A DNA stretch of 64,000 nucleotides, taken from assembly GCA_028707175.1 (NCBI GenBank), contig JAQTUV010000005.1:124001-188000 (forward strand). Reading direction: 5' to 3'. Under the pieces are notes generated by a model, which was not told the DNA's origin, did not search any database, and saw only the letters and a program-made list of their open reading frames with translations. This document shows, in pieces, positions 1 through 8,118 of the stretch. Origin of the DNA: Sideroxydans sp. (lineage in GTDB: Bacteria; Pseudomonadota; Gammaproteobacteria; Burkholderiales; Gallionellaceae). Both the position numbers and the translations under genes were made by a program. Each line of letters begins with the position of its first letter. The first letter of the stretch is position 1.

Positions 1-271
1 GCGTATCCAGCGGTGCACCGGCCTTGATGAGTGCCGTGACACAAGCTTCATTGTTCGAGTAACACGCAAACCAAAGCGCACCGTTCTTATCGTCATTCAT
101 GGCACGCGTATCGGCACCACGCGCCAACAGCGCCGCAAGCGCTTCGAGGTCGCCCAACTGAGCTGCATACATCAACGGAGTCGTGCCATTGACCGTGGCG
201 ACTTCGATATTCAGCTCGTCTGCATTGAACCCGGATTGGAGCAACCAACATTTCAATTCACTGTCGTTCAT
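1..271 (-). CDS. Ankyrin-repeat protein, 3' part beyond window edge
   Basis: An open frame starts at the ATG at 271 and stays open for 90 codons to base 1, so the C-terminus is missing. Ankyrin-like helices are visible, for example TTPLMYAAQLGDLEAL followed by ARGADTRAMNDDKNGALW, then another repeat unit ending KAGAPLDT. Ankyrin repeats are protein-binding scaffolds; no catalytic motif is seen. It lies 15 bases downstream of the nitroreductase stop and in the same direction, so it is probably the last visible gene of the nifENX transcript. Its partner is unknown. Confidence 0.75.
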   Translation of the reverse strand, partial: MNDSELKCWLLQSGFNADELNIEVATVNGTTPLMYAAQLGDLEALAALLARGADTRAMNDDKNGALWFACYSNNEACVTALIKAGAPLDT

Positions 272-286
272 GTTCGGGCCTTTCAA

Positions 287-1921
287 TTATTCATAAGCAG
301 GTAGCGTCGAGATGCGCGGATCATCCAGCGCCATACCGACTGCATAGTGGTAGATCACCTGAAAGCTATCGTCTTTGATACCCAGCACCTCATGCACCGC
401 GTCATCAAAAAAACAACCGATGCCAGTGCCGCGCCACCCGGCAACTTCCGCTTCCAGTGTGATGACATGCCCCAACATGCCCGCCTCCCAATGCAGATGT
501 CTATACGCCACCGGATCTGCGGCTATCGGCCCAGCGAACTCTGCGATCATCATGAAAGTGACCGCACATTGTGTGGCGATGTCCTGATGGCAGGAGAGCG
601 TGCGCGCCGTCTTACCGGCGCGGGCGGCGATCAGTTGATACAAAGGTAATTCCGAATCAGCTGCTTCCCAGGTGAACGTCTCGCGGAATGCGGCGCGCAA
701 CGATGCCTGTTTCGCTCCGTTTCGCGGCATCACATACACGCCGGGGGCGACACCTTCGACACGATGAACCAACAGCACCGGATGCACGCGCGCCGCAGTC
801 GTCCACACATCCCAAACAGGCGAACCACCCGGTAGCAAGCTAGATAGGATGCGCCTGAACACAGCCCTCGGCAGCACCGATACACCGTCAAAAGCCTGTG
901 CGCTACGTCGCTTCAAGATAACTTGTGCTGCGTTGATGTCGTTCTCATTCGCGCTCATTGCGCGAATCTGTTCCTTCCCCCAAGCAGGGGGAAGGCTAGG
1001 ATGGGGGTTGAGTTGGTGATGGCTCACCGTTTCCACCCCCTCCCTAACCCTCCCCCTACTTGGGGGAGGGGATGTCTCATCCGCTGCGGGGAGTTTGCCG
1101 CGAGTCGCCACGGCGACTTCTTCGATCACCGGCCATTGATACAAAGGGCGTACATCAAGCAGGTTTGGTTTACCCGCCCATTCTTTCCAACTATGCGGTA
1201 TCCCAGTCGCATCCGCCTCTAGCATGAGGATGACTTCGGCTTCTTCAGCCTCGACGCCCTCAAAGTCAGCTGCGCGATCCACGCCAAGACATCGTGCAGT
1301 CATCGCTGAATCGCTATTCAAAATTCGCGGCTTCCAACCATGCAACGCTGCCGCATAACTCACGGCCGCCAGCACATGCCCCATATCAAGTTGGCAATAT
1401 CGAAAAGCGCGTTCACCGTATTTCCATGCTTCACGCCAATGGATGGAACTGAAACCCAGCCACACACCGCTAGCCTGCACATCACCACCCCAAGCTCGGC
1501 GTTCCAAACAATGATGCAGGTTCTGATAGTGATACAGCCCGTCGGCCAAACCCTCCACCTTGGCCGCGATCAACCAAGTCTCGGTAGGATGTAGATTCCC
1601 GGAGGAAGGATGCGCACGCAATGACCAGCGCGAGCCTGCATATTCTTTCCACGCGGTCAGGCCGACGCACAAGCGCAACAGAGAGCCGAGGTTTTGATCG
1701 GTTATAGGTAAAGGCGGGCGTGGCGCAGACAGCGCACCCCAAGGGATATCCGATAGAGTGATCGCACGCGGCAGCGTGATCTGCGCAGTACCTTGCCAAT
1801 CACGGAATGCTTTCGGTTGTGCGTCCCAATCCAGCGTGCCGGGACCTGCTGCATAACGATCCAACGCATGTTTGCTTCGCGTGTGATAACTCAGCACGGT
1901 AGCGACACGGGGATCGCTCAT
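287..1921 (-). CDS. SagB-type double nitroreductase-domain protein
   Basis: The 544-residue product begins with the SagB-type signature (SYHTRSKHALDRYAAGPG) and has two nitroreductase-like FMN domains, about residues 1-270 and 325-540. The second ends in GTGIGCFFDDAVHEVLG, typical of the fold. Proteins of this type occur in nif operons, but their substrate is not established. Residues about 283-316 are encoded by a dispersed palindromic repeat (973-1071) that keeps the frame open, giving a proline/glycine-rich linker between the two domains. The start at 1921 is 2 bases after the nifZ stop, so the gene is translated as part of the nif operon. Confidence 0.8.
   Translation of the reverse strand: MSDPRVATVLSYHTRSKHALDRYAAGPGTLDWDAQPKAFRDWQGTAQITLPRAITLSDIPWGALSAPRPPLPITDQNLGSLLRLCVGLTAWKEYAGSRWSLRAHPSSGNLHPTETWLIAAKVEGLADGLYHYQNLHHCLERRAWGGDVQASGVWLGFSSIHWREAWKYGERAFRYCQLDMGHVLAAVSYAAALHGWKPRILNSDSAMTARCLGVDRAADFEGVEAEEAEVILMLEADATGIPHSWKEWAGKPNLLDVRPLYQWPVIEEVAVATRGKLPAADETSPPPSRGRVREGVETVSHHQLNPHPSLPPAWGKEQIRAMSANENDINAAQVILKRRSAQAFDGVSVLPRAVFRRILSSLLPGGSPVWDVWTTAARVHPVLLVHRVEGVAPGVYVMPRNGAKQASLRAAFRETFTWEAADSELPLYQLIAARAGKTARTLSCHQDIATQCAVTFMMIAEFAGPIAADPVAYRHLHWEAGMLGHVITLEAEVAGWRGTGIGCFFDDAVHEVLGIKDDSFQVIYHYAVGMALDDPRISTLPAYE
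973..1071. repeat. Palindromic repeat, family A, inside a coding sequence
   Basis: Two inverted C-rich/G-rich hairpins (CCTTCCCCC/GGGGGAAGG and CCCTCCCC/GGGGAGGG types) are separated by about 40 bases. The same arrangement recurs at 3219-3332, 6358-6471, 27909-28023 and 38151-38320, all between or at the ends of genes. Here it lies within the nitroreductase gene without breaking the frame. Confidence 0.85.
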
Positions 1922-1923
1922 CG

Positions 1924-2193
1924 TTAATTCAATCCAGTCAGCTCATCAGTCAAACAGCCGATGGGCTCGGACAGCGTACCTTCCGCATCCATCTCGAAGC
2001 GCACCAGATAGATCTCTTCATTCGGCATCTCTTGCGCGTGGCCGACATTCACCACCACACCGCGTGTGCCTGCCGCTGCAAGCAAAGCATCCGGTGCCAC
2101 ACCGGGGATGCTGCTCTCGCCCGTCTCTTCCAACGATTCGTTGTAGAGGTCTTGCGCTGCGAACACCATGTCGCCCAATTGGAATCTGCTCAT
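1924..2193 (-). CDS. nifZ: NifZ-family nitrogen fixation protein
   Basis: The 89-residue product has the NifZ-domain pattern: FQLGDMVFAAQDLYN at the N-terminus, then PGVAPDALLAAAGTRGVVVNVGH, then a YLVRFE strand and a short acidic tail. NifZ acts in P-cluster maturation of the MoFe protein, working with NifH. It sits tightly between the nitroreductase (2 bases) and the 125-residue gene upstream (4 bases), in an operon that starts at nifE. The start ATG at 2193 is the first plausible one after the upstream stop. Confidence 0.85.
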   Translation of the reverse strand: MSRFQLGDMVFAAQDLYNESLEETGESSIPGVAPDALLAAAGTRGVVVNVGHAQEMPNEEIYLVRFEMDAEGTLSEPIGCLTDELTGLN

Positions 2194-2197
2194 TGTC

Positions 2198-2575
2198 TTA
2201 GCCCTCGATACTTGGAATCAATTTAGCCTCTGAGCGCAGATCACCTGCACGCCCCCACGCCGTGACCATCTCGACGAACCAGCGCGCATCGCGCGGGTGT
2301 GGACAGAAAAGATCGTACTCCGCGTAAAAACTATTGTCGCTAGTGAAAGTCAGCATGCCGCATCTGTCATTACGCGAGTTACGCCAGACACCTTCGTATC
2401 CGGGCAATTGGTTGCCCGGATCGATCACGCGGGTGAACTGCAAATCGTTCAGCTCAATCTTCGGCGATGCGCCGCTCACGCTGTGATCGTCTGCCTCTTT
2501 TTGCAACGCTGCCACGATACTCACGGCCAGCGCCTCAAGCTCTGCAGGCAACTGGCGCGAAGCGAGCACTACCAT
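2198..2575 (-). CDS. Conserved small protein of nif operon, unknown function
   Basis: The 125-residue soluble protein shows no signal peptide, membrane segment or metal-binding cysteine cluster (single Cys residues only). It contains the run YEGVWRNSRNDRCGMLTFTSDNSFYAEYDLF and a helix starting AWGRAGDLRSEAKLIPSIEG. It overlaps the end of the upstream ferredoxin gene by 7 bases and is followed 4 bases later by nifZ, so translation is coupled with nif accessory genes. The position suggests a role in nitrogenase maturation or electron supply. The sequence itself gives no function. Confidence 0.7.
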   Translation of the reverse strand: MVVLASRQLPAELEALAVSIVAALQKEADDHSVSGASPKIELNDLQFTRVIDPGNQLPGYEGVWRNSRNDRCGMLTFTSDNSFYAEYDLFCPHPRDARWFVEMVTAWGRAGDLRSEAKLIPSIEG

Positions 2576-2892
2576 ATGTCAGCGGGCGCCTTCAGTCTTT
2601 CCACCACGTTGCCCCCAAGCAGATGTTCGTCGAATATCTCAGTGACATCGGCCTTGGTGACGTTGTTGTACATCACACCTTCGGGGTAGACCAAAACATT
2701 CGGCCCCATGCTGCAAGGACCGATGCAGCCGCTCGGAGTGACCATCACTTGGGCGAACGCTTGGCGCTGCTGCCATTGTTTCATCAACTCGTCCACCACT
2801 TCGGCGCAGCCCTTCTGTGCGCATGAACCGCGCGGATGTCCGGCAGGACGATTCTGTGAGCAGACGAATACGTGTCGTATCGGTTTCGGCAT
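2569..2892 (-). CDS. Thioredoxin-like [2Fe-2S] ferredoxin
   Basis: The 107-residue protein begins MPKPIRHVFVCSQNRP and has the cysteine pattern of thioredoxin-fold 2Fe-2S ferredoxins: C in VFVCSQNR, then GSCAQKGC, then SGCIGPCSMGP. This family includes the Shethna-type and NuoE-like proteins and is often found in nif clusters, where it may donate electrons or protect nitrogenase. The ATG at 2892 was chosen over one 27 codons upstream because that longer frame runs through the fdxB gene. It starts 2 bases after the fdxB stop. Confidence 0.85.
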   Translation of the reverse strand: MPKPIRHVFVCSQNRPAGHPRGSCAQKGCAEVVDELMKQWQQRQAFAQVMVTPSGCIGPCSMGPNVLVYPEGVMYNNVTKADVTEIFDEHLLGGNVVERLKAPADIW

Positions 2893-2894
2893 GG

Positions 2895-3185
2895 TTACGC
2901 TCCCACCGGCATCGGCTGATGTGTATGACACTGCTTCGGACACACGCGTGCGCATGAACCGCAGCCGATGCAATCCAACGCGTTGGAGATAGACATCACC
3001 ATAGCGTTGTCTTCGTCCTCGTCGTAGTTCTCGTCATCCTCGTCACGCTCCAACAATTCGAACACTTGACGCGGACACACTTTGAAACAGCGGCCACAGC
3101 CGATGCAATTCGCTTGATTCAATTCCGTGACGAACGTCGGTTCGTAAGGCGTGCCGCCTCGGGTGCTTCCGGTGATGTTAGCCAT
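2895..3185 (-). CDS. fdxB: Ferredoxin III, nif-specific (2[4Fe-4S])
   Basis: The 96-residue protein has two CxxCxxCxxxCP motifs, CIGCGRCFKVCP and CIGCGSCARVCP, separated by an acidic insertion (ERDEDDENYDEDEDNA) typical of the FdxB family. It carries low-potential electrons to nitrogenase or to cofactor assembly. The start at 3185 has a strong ribosome-binding site (AAGGAGAGAG). Upstream, a family A repeat at 3219-3332 separates it from the rest of the operon. Confidence 0.92.
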   Translation of the reverse strand: MANITGSTRGGTPYEPTFVTELNQANCIGCGRCFKVCPRQVFELLERDEDDENYDEDEDNAMVMSISNALDCIGCGSCARVCPKQCHTHQPMPVGA

Positions 3186-3218
3186 TTCTCTCTCCTTAAT
3201 ATCTTACTGCCTTGAAAG

Positions 3219-3332
3219 CCCCTCTCCCGCAGGCGGGAGAGGGGTTGGGGTGAGGGTCTGCGAGCACAAGCTAGAGGGGCTTTCCCCTTCCGCCCCTCAT
3301 CCCCAGCCCTTCCCCCGCCTGCGGGGGAAGGG
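3219..3332. repeat. Palindromic repeat, family A, full-length
   Basis: A hairpin CCCCTCTCCCGC/GCGGGAGAGGGG is followed by TTGGGGTGAGGG, a 40-base middle, and a second hairpin CCCTTCCCCCGC/GCGGGGGAAGGG. It sits between fdxB and the CCE_0567-type gene, within one transcription unit. Confidence 0.88.
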
Positions 3333-3339
3333 AGCACAA

Positions 3340-3558
3340 CTAACTCTGCATCTCTTTTTGTGCAGCAGCCAATTTCGCACTTGCGATAGCCCAAGCCTCG
3401 CAAGCGTCATACGTCGATTGCGCGATGCCGGGGATCTGCTCGTAACCGGCGGGCAGTTTGTCCTCTACCAGATCGTGCAACTGAGAAGCCCATTCGCTAG
3501 AGATGCGTTTGAGCTTCTTCACTTCCTTGTCCAATGCTTTCAATTCGTCTTCGGTCAT
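3340..3558 (-). CDS. NifX-associated CCE_0567-type small protein
   Basis: The 72-residue, largely helical protein starts TEDELKALDKEVKKLKRISSEWASQLHDLVED. This pattern is that of the CCE_0567/DUF683 family, small helical metal-binding proteins that are nearly always encoded next to nifX and the nifX-associated gene. The exact role in cofactor assembly is not known. It begins 10 bases after the stop of the nifX-associated gene at 3569-4027, supporting co-translation. Confidence 0.85.
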   Translation of the reverse strand: MTEDELKALDKEVKKLKRISSEWASQLHDLVEDKLPAGYEQIPGIAQSTYDACEAWAIASAKLAAAQKEMQS

Positions 3559-3568
3559 CGCCCACTCC

Positions 3569-4027
3569 TTACAAGCCGGCCACTTCTGGATATTTGCCGA
3601 TGAGGCTGAGTGCCACCGACAACAGCTTGTCGCCTTCGTCCTTCATCTTGGACAAGCTCTCGTAACCGTAGCGATGCACATCGCGCAGCGTCTTGTCCAT
3701 CACAACCAATTTGCCAACGGTGATGATGGCGCGACCAAAACCTTCGTGCGTGATGTTGATGCTGGGCACCGCCATCAAGCCGCACTCTTTTTCAATGAGC
3801 GATGACACTGCGTTGTAGAACGCCTTGATGCGCGACAACATGATCTCGTCTGGATCACCGATCACTGGGATCGCGCGGCGTTGTTCCTTAGTGACGACAT
3901 AAGGTGCCAAGATGCGATCTGAAGGCCAGCCGTCATAAGTGCCATAACTGTCGATAGCACGCATCTGCTTGACCATCTCCTTGATGAAGTCGGTGGACAA
4001 CAGATCCTGATCTACTGCTTGATTCAT
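3569..4027 (-). CDS. NifX-associated nitrogen fixation protein (DUF269)
   Basis: The 152-residue protein starts MNQAVDQDLLSTDFIKEMVKQMRAIDSYGTYDGW and has the conserved stretch FGRAIITVGKLVVMDKTLRDVHRYGY. This is the family regularly found after nifX and presumed to help in iron-molybdenum cofactor handling. The ATG at 4027 was preferred to one 17 codons upstream because it forms a four-base ATGA overlap with the stop of the RseC-like gene and has an AGGAGA ribosome site. Confidence 0.88.
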   Translation of the reverse strand: MNQAVDQDLLSTDFIKEMVKQMRAIDSYGTYDGWPSDRILAPYVVTKEQRRAIPVIGDPDEIMLSRIKAFYNAVSSLIEKECGLMAVPSINITHEGFGRAIITVGKLVVMDKTLRDVHRYGYESLSKMKDEGDKLLSVALSLIGKYPEVAGL

Positions 4028-4452
4028 GGTGTTTCTCCTTGTGATGAATGTGTTTGAACGACGAGTCGCGGCGTCCAATTCGACTCGCGCGCCAGAATGA
4101 ATCCCAATGCAAAACCACTTCCCGCTCCGATCGCCGCGCCCACATCGCCCAGTCCGAGCGATGACGCGACACCTGCACAGATCAACGCCAACAGGCTGGG
4201 GAACAGGTAAGCCAACATTCCCGCTTTGAGCAGATCCCCCTCGCGCATGTTCAGATGCAGTTCATCACCCACAGACACGGTCGCATCACATTTCACCGTG
4301 ATGGCTTTGCGATGACTGGAAAAATATTTCCCCAGACCAGATACCCCGCAGCTACTACGCGAAGCACAACCACCACACCCCGATTGCGCTGTCGGTTCGA
4401 CTTGCACGCTACCGTTGCCAGTGGAGATCACACGAACAGGTGCTGAGATCAT
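4024..4452 (-). CDS. RseC/MucC-family membrane protein
   Basis: The 142-residue protein has an N-terminal cysteine-rich part (SGCGGCASRSSCGVSGLGKYF) followed by two hydrophobic segments (about residues 75-93 and 99-116), the layout of the RseC family. Members of this family work with Rnf-type membrane complexes in SoxR reduction, and Rnf supplies electrons to nitrogenase in several diazotrophs. Rnf genes are not in this window. The ATG at 4452 overlaps the nifX stop as ATGA and has GAGGAG upstream, so it is preferred to the GTG at 4461. Confidence 0.8.
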   Translation of the reverse strand: MISAPVRVISTGNGSVQVEPTAQSGCGGCASRSSCGVSGLGKYFSSHRKAITVKCDATVSVGDELHLNMREGDLLKAGMLAYLFPSLLALICAGVASSLGLGDVGAAIGAGSGFALGFILARESNWTPRLVVQTHSSQGETP

Positions 4453-4904
4453 TCTTGCCACTCCTCGTCTTCGGCGAATTTGCCGCTACCAGATTGCTTC
4501 TTGATATGTTTCGCCAACCACACTGGGGTGTCGCTCAGCAGGCTCTTTTGCAGGCCAATCAACAGCTCGTCGATGAGCGTGCCCTCATCCACACGCATCG
4601 GCTGGATACTCTTCGCCAACAATTGTTGGATGGCAGAGGCGCCTACCGCGTTGCAATACACCGCCGCACAGTCACCCAACAGCTCGACCTTCGCAGCCAA
4701 CTTTCCTTCGTGCCCGTCCATCGCGGTCTCGATGAATTCCGCCACCGCGACCAAGCGCGATTCACTCTCGCCCAGTTCGTAGACCGCGAACGCCTCGGCT
4801 GCGCCGAAGTGTTGATTGACCGTACGACGGTCACTACTGGCAAAAGCGATCTTGACCTTCATCTCTTCTTCCTCAATGGGTTGTACTAGGCGCAGGTGTC
4901 GCAT
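4449..4904 (-). CDS. nifX: NifX, FeMo-cofactor carrier protein
   Basis: The 151-residue protein has the NifB/NifX/NafY-type domain with [26 protein letters not shown], characteristic of NifX, which binds NifB-co and the VK-cluster during cofactor assembly. The start at 4904 (RHLRLVQ) has a GGGAGAA ribosome site; a second ATG at 4862 with GAGGAAGAAG is possible. The 5' end overlaps the 3' end of nifN by 32 bases, apparently because a palindromic repeat extended nifN. Confidence 0.92.
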   Translation of the reverse strand: MRHLRLVQPIEEEEMKVKIAFASSDRRTVNQHFGAAEAFAVYELGESESRLVAVAEFIETAMDGHEGKLAAKVELLGDCAAVYCNAVGASAIQQLLAKSIQPMRVDEGTLIDELLIGLQKSLLSDTPVWLAKHIKKQSGSGKFAEDEEWQE

Positions 4905-6336
4905 GTTTTTCTCCCGTGCGATGCTGTTGTAGGTCGGGATTCATCCCGACATCCGCAACCTGTCGGGATGAATCCCGACCTACTTCTTCACGTTGGCTAT
5001 AGATCGAAACATAGGGCTCGGGCTCGTGGTGTCCGTGCTCCACCAGCATGTTCGCCAGATCGAAGAACGCTTGGCGTGTACCGCGATAGCCCACCCACAG
5101 ACGCTGGTAGCCGCCGATGAGATCGAATTGCGGGAACCCTGCGCGCAGTAACGGCACACCCAAACGGCGCGCCGTCTCCACCGCATGCGAGTTGCTGATG
5201 ACGAGCTGCGCGCCATTTTTTCTGGCCGCTATTTCGAGGTCTTCCAGATCGCCGATGCCGACCTGCGCCGCTGCCACTTCGTTAAGGATGTTGGCGCGTG
5301 CGGGGGCAACAGCAGCCACCACTTCGCAACCCATCTCGGTGACCAGACGTGCGTAACCGTAGAGCAGATCGGGATCAGCTGCGATAGCGACGCGCGCGAA
5401 ACCGAGCATGAAATGTGAATCCACCATCGCGTCCTGCAACTGCGCGCGTTGGCGTTCGATCTTCTCCGGTACGGGCTTGCCGCTGATCTCGACCAGTGCA
5501 GCGACGAAGGCATCCACCGCATCCAATCCCATCAGACTGTCGAAACGGAAGTCCGGCACCGATGTCTGCTCTTTGAGCAGATCTGCGGCCTCATGCAAGG
5601 AGTTACCCAACACCAGCGTGGCGATGGATTCGCCCATGCTGGCGATATCGGTCACGGGTGTGCCGCCCACGGTGAGCGGTGAACTCTCCATCTCAGTGAG
5701 ATGACCGTCGAGTGAATCGCCGATGTCCGGCAACACCAGCGGACGCAGACCGAACGCTTCGATGAGTTCTTTGATGTGTTCGACATCGCCGGGCGTGAGG
5801 AATGATCCAGCCAGCACGTTCACTTGTTTTTTGCGCTTGCCCACATCGTTGCTCTTGTGCGGCAGCATCACTTCCAGTGTCGCCTTCACCGCCAGCGCGT
5901 AACCGCTTTCGAGGCAGCCTGTGAAGTCCGGTGTGTTCACCGGCACTACTGGGATATGTGCGAACTCGGGATGTGCGGCGTAAAAATCTCTCACCAAACG
6001 TTTGATGTCGGTGCCCTGTGTCTCAGACAGCCCCGTGGTCGGCAAGCCGATCAACGCGGGCTTGCTCTTCTCGCACACCGCACGCAGCCCCTCGATCACG
6101 TTCTCGTCCGCATTCATCACAGTGGACACCTGATCCATCGCCGTGGTCTGCAATGGAATAGGTTCGCGGAAATGGCGCACGAAATACACCTTACCGAACG
6201 CGGTGCAGCCCTGCGAACCATGCATCATGGGGATGGCTTTGTTGATGCCAAGGAAGGCGAGCGATGCGCCGACCGGTTGGCTGGCCTTGAGCGGATTCAC
6301 CGCGAGCGCTTTGTTGCGTTTCAGGATCTCGGCCAT
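4873..6336 (-). CDS. nifN: NifN, FeMo-cofactor scaffold subunit
   Basis: The 487-residue protein carries the NifN signature near its start ([18 protein letters not shown], then [21 protein letters not shown]). With NifE it forms the scaffold on which the iron-molybdenum cofactor is finished. The last 35 or so residues after SIYSQRE are atypical: they are translated from a family B palindrome (4929-4983) and from the nifX leader. The start at 6336 was chosen because the longer frame is only repeat sequence. It follows nifE after a family A repeat. Confidence 0.92.
   Translation of the reverse strand: MAEILKRNKALAVNPLKASQPVGASLAFLGINKAIPMMHGSQGCTAFGKVYFVRHFREPIPLQTTAMDQVSTVMNADENVIEGLRAVCEKSKPALIGLPTTGLSETQGTDIKRLVRDFYAAHPEFAHIPVVPVNTPDFTGCLESGYALAVKATLEVMLPHKSNDVGKRKKQVNVLAGSFLTPGDVEHIKELIEAFGLRPLVLPDIGDSLDGHLTEMESSPLTVGGTPVTDIASMGESIATLVLGNSLHEAADLLKEQTSVPDFRFDSLMGLDAVDAFVAALVEISGKPVPEKIERQRAQLQDAMVDSHFMLGFARVAIAADPDLLYGYARLVTEMGCEVVAAVAPARANILNEVAAAQVGIGDLEDLEIAARKNGAQLVISNSHAVETARRLGVPLLRAGFPQFDLIGGYQRLWVGYRGTRQAFFDLANMLVEHGHHEPEPYVSIYSQREEVGRDSSRQVADVGMNPDLQQHRTGEKHATPAPSTTH
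4929..4983. repeat. Palindromic repeat, family B, at nifN 3' end
   Basis: GTAGGTCGGGATTCATCCCGAC is the outline of the left arm (described in two parts: GTAGGTCGGGATT and CATCCCGAC) and the right arm is its inverse, ending CCCGACCTAC. The same type occurs at 15162-15207, 29990-30024, 34075-34120 and 51981-52037. Here it is read as the C-terminal tail of NifN. Confidence 0.85.
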
Positions 6337-6357
6337 GTCACGCTCCCACTGTGTAAG

Positions 6358-6471
6358 CCCCTCGCCCGCAAGCGGGAGAGGGGTTGGGGTGAGGGATGGC
6401 AAACTGGCACATACTTACTTTGTACTCACAGTCCCTCATCCCCTGCCCTTCTCCCGCCTGCGGGAGAAGGG
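6358..6471. repeat. Palindromic repeat, family A, between nifE and nifN
   Basis: A hairpin pair with the family A order: CCCCTCGCCCGC/GCGGGAGAGGGG, then TTGGGGTGAGGG, a middle of about 50 bases, and CCCTTCTCCCGC/GCGGGAGAAGGG. It fills most of the 168-base gap between nifE and nifN and could act as an RNA hairpin that sets relative nifE/nifN expression (inference). Confidence 0.87.
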
Positions 6472-6504
6472 AGAAACTGTTCAGAGCGAAATGTTTATTC
6501 ATCA

Positions 6505-7911
6505 TCACGCCCCCAATTCGATGCCAGGCACCGATGTCTTCGCCCACGGCGCAGGTTTGCGCACGCTAGCCCACACTGGGCTTTGTATCGTCAGCGCCAA
6601 TTGGCGCGCGAGTTCGATCATGCCGCTGTAACCCTCGTAACCGAATTCACGTTCTTGGTTGATGTCGAGGAAAGGGATGCGCGCCTTGAGCGCGGTGTAC
6701 ATGTTGCGACCGCCCGCGATGAGGATGTCGGCCTGATATTCCTTCACCACGCCGAGCAGCGCCTTGGGGCTGCCGTCCGTGATCATCTTGGTCTTGTCGC
6801 CCATGATCTCGCGGATGCGCGCCTTGTCTTCCTCAGTGGATTTGCTGGTGCCGGTGGCGACCACATCCATGCCTAAGTCTTGCAATGCAGAGACGATAGA
6901 CCACGACTTCACACCGCCGGTGTAGAGCAACACGCGTTTGCCGCGCAGCTTCTCGCGCCACGGATCGAGTGCCGCATTGATCTTGGCTTCTTCACGCGCG
7001 ATGAGCGCTTCGGTGCGTTCGGTGAGTGAGGGGTCGTTGAGCAACTTGGCGAACTCGCGGAAAGCCATCGAGGTATCGGTCACACCGTAGAAGCTACCCT
7101 CGAAGAACGGAGTCTTGTAATCGGTTTGTAATTTGCGCGCGACGTTGAGTAAGGCTTTCGCACACACCACCATATTGGCTTCGGCGCGGTGCATGGTCTG
7201 CACATCATGAAAGCGTGCGTCACCCGACAGAGTGCACAGGATGCGCAGACCGAGTTCGTCGAACAGCGGCGCAACGTTCCAGAATTCGCCCGCGATGTTG
7301 TATTCGCCGATGAGGTTCACATCGTGCACGGTGATGCCGGGACGCTGCGCACTCTCGGGTACAGGCAGCGGTTCCGACGTACCCACCACATACTTGAACA
7401 TCGCCTCGCCCGCGATGCGGTTGCCCAGATTCTTGGTGCCGTAGAAACCAGCGCAGTCCACCGGGATCACCGGTACGCCCGTCTTCTCGGCGGCACTCTT
7501 GCACACGGCACTGATGTCGTCGCCGGTGAGCGCGGGTACGCAAGTGTTGTAGATGAACACGGCTTTGGGTGAATAACTATCCACCGCTTGTTTGATGGCA
7601 TGGAACAGGCGCTTCTCGCCGCGCCCCATGATGACGTCTTGTTCGGTGAGATCGGTGGTCATGCCGATGCGATACAGCGTCGGACCGGAAGAACGTGTGC
7701 CACGGTTGTCCCAAGAACTGCCCGCACACGCGATAGGCCCGTGCACGATGTGCGCCACATCGGCGATAGGCAACAAAGCGATCTGCGCACCATCGAAGGA
7801 ACAGCCGCCCGCCGTCGCGCCCGGCTTAGGGCGCGCGCAACCGGATTTCTCCTTCTTGTTATGTGTGCAGGCCGGTTCGTTAAGTAACTCGGCTATGTCT
7901 TTGGCTTGCAT
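6505..7911 (-). CDS. nifE: NifE, FeMo-cofactor scaffold subunit
   Basis: The 468-residue protein is a NifD-like scaffold subunit: [20 protein letters not shown] near the N-terminus, [28 protein letters not shown] and the NifE cysteine region [10 protein letters not shown]. It pairs with NifN to complete the iron-molybdenum cofactor. It is the first gene of a long minus-strand operon (nifE-nifN-nifX and accessory genes), with a sigma54 promoter 36 bases upstream and a NifA-type site about 95 bases upstream. Confidence 0.95.
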   Translation of the reverse strand: MQAKDIAELLNEPACTHNKKEKSGCARPKPGATAGGCSFDGAQIALLPIADVAHIVHGPIACAGSSWDNRGTRSSGPTLYRIGMTTDLTEQDVIMGRGEKRLFHAIKQAVDSYSPKAVFIYNTCVPALTGDDISAVCKSAAEKTGVPVIPVDCAGFYGTKNLGNRIAGEAMFKYVVGTSEPLPVPESAQRPGITVHDVNLIGEYNIAGEFWNVAPLFDELGLRILCTLSGDARFHDVQTMHRAEANMVVCAKALLNVARKLQTDYKTPFFEGSFYGVTDTSMAFREFAKLLNDPSLTERTEALIAREEAKINAALDPWREKLRGKRVLLYTGGVKSWSIVSALQDLGMDVVATGTSKSTEEDKARIREIMGDKTKMITDGSPKALLGVVKEYQADILIAGGRNMYTALKARIPFLDINQEREFGYEGYSGMIELARQLALTIQSPVWASVRKPAPWAKTSVPGIELGA

Positions 7912-7946
7912 GGCAATGGCTCATGGGTGGTGACGCCCATGTATTC

Positions 7947-7961
7947 GCAAATGCCGTGCCA
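7947..7961 (-). promoter_or_regulatory. Sigma54 (-24/-12) promoter of nifENX operon
   Basis: On the minus strand the sequence is TGGCACGGCATTTGC, matching TGGCAC-N5-TTGC exactly, 36 bases before the nifE start codon. Sigma54 promoters of nif genes are activated by NifA bound upstream; such a site is at 8006-8021. Confidence 0.88.
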
Positions 7962-8005
7962 GAAGACACAGGTTTGATTTATTGGGGATTTATTGGGAGG
8001 AGCTT

Positions 8006-8021
8006 TGTAGCAAAGCAGACA
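8006..8021. promoter_or_regulatory. NifA upstream activator site (TGT-N10-ACA)
   Basis: TGTAGCAAAGCAGACA fits the NifA operator TGT-N10-ACA and lies about 45 bases upstream of the -24 element of nifE. The motif alone is short and occurs by chance, but the position makes it credible. Confidence 0.7.
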
Positions 8022-8118
8022 AAACGGACAGGGACGACAAATCTATAGTGCAGGGTGGCGAGTTGGAGGCTTGGTACAAGCTATTGCGAACCCGATCCCG
8101 TTTTGGGGTTGATGATCC

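Noticed and set aside
5824-6876. Plus-strand open frame of 350 codons across nifN-nifE
   Set aside because: Antisense shadow that also runs through a family A repeat.
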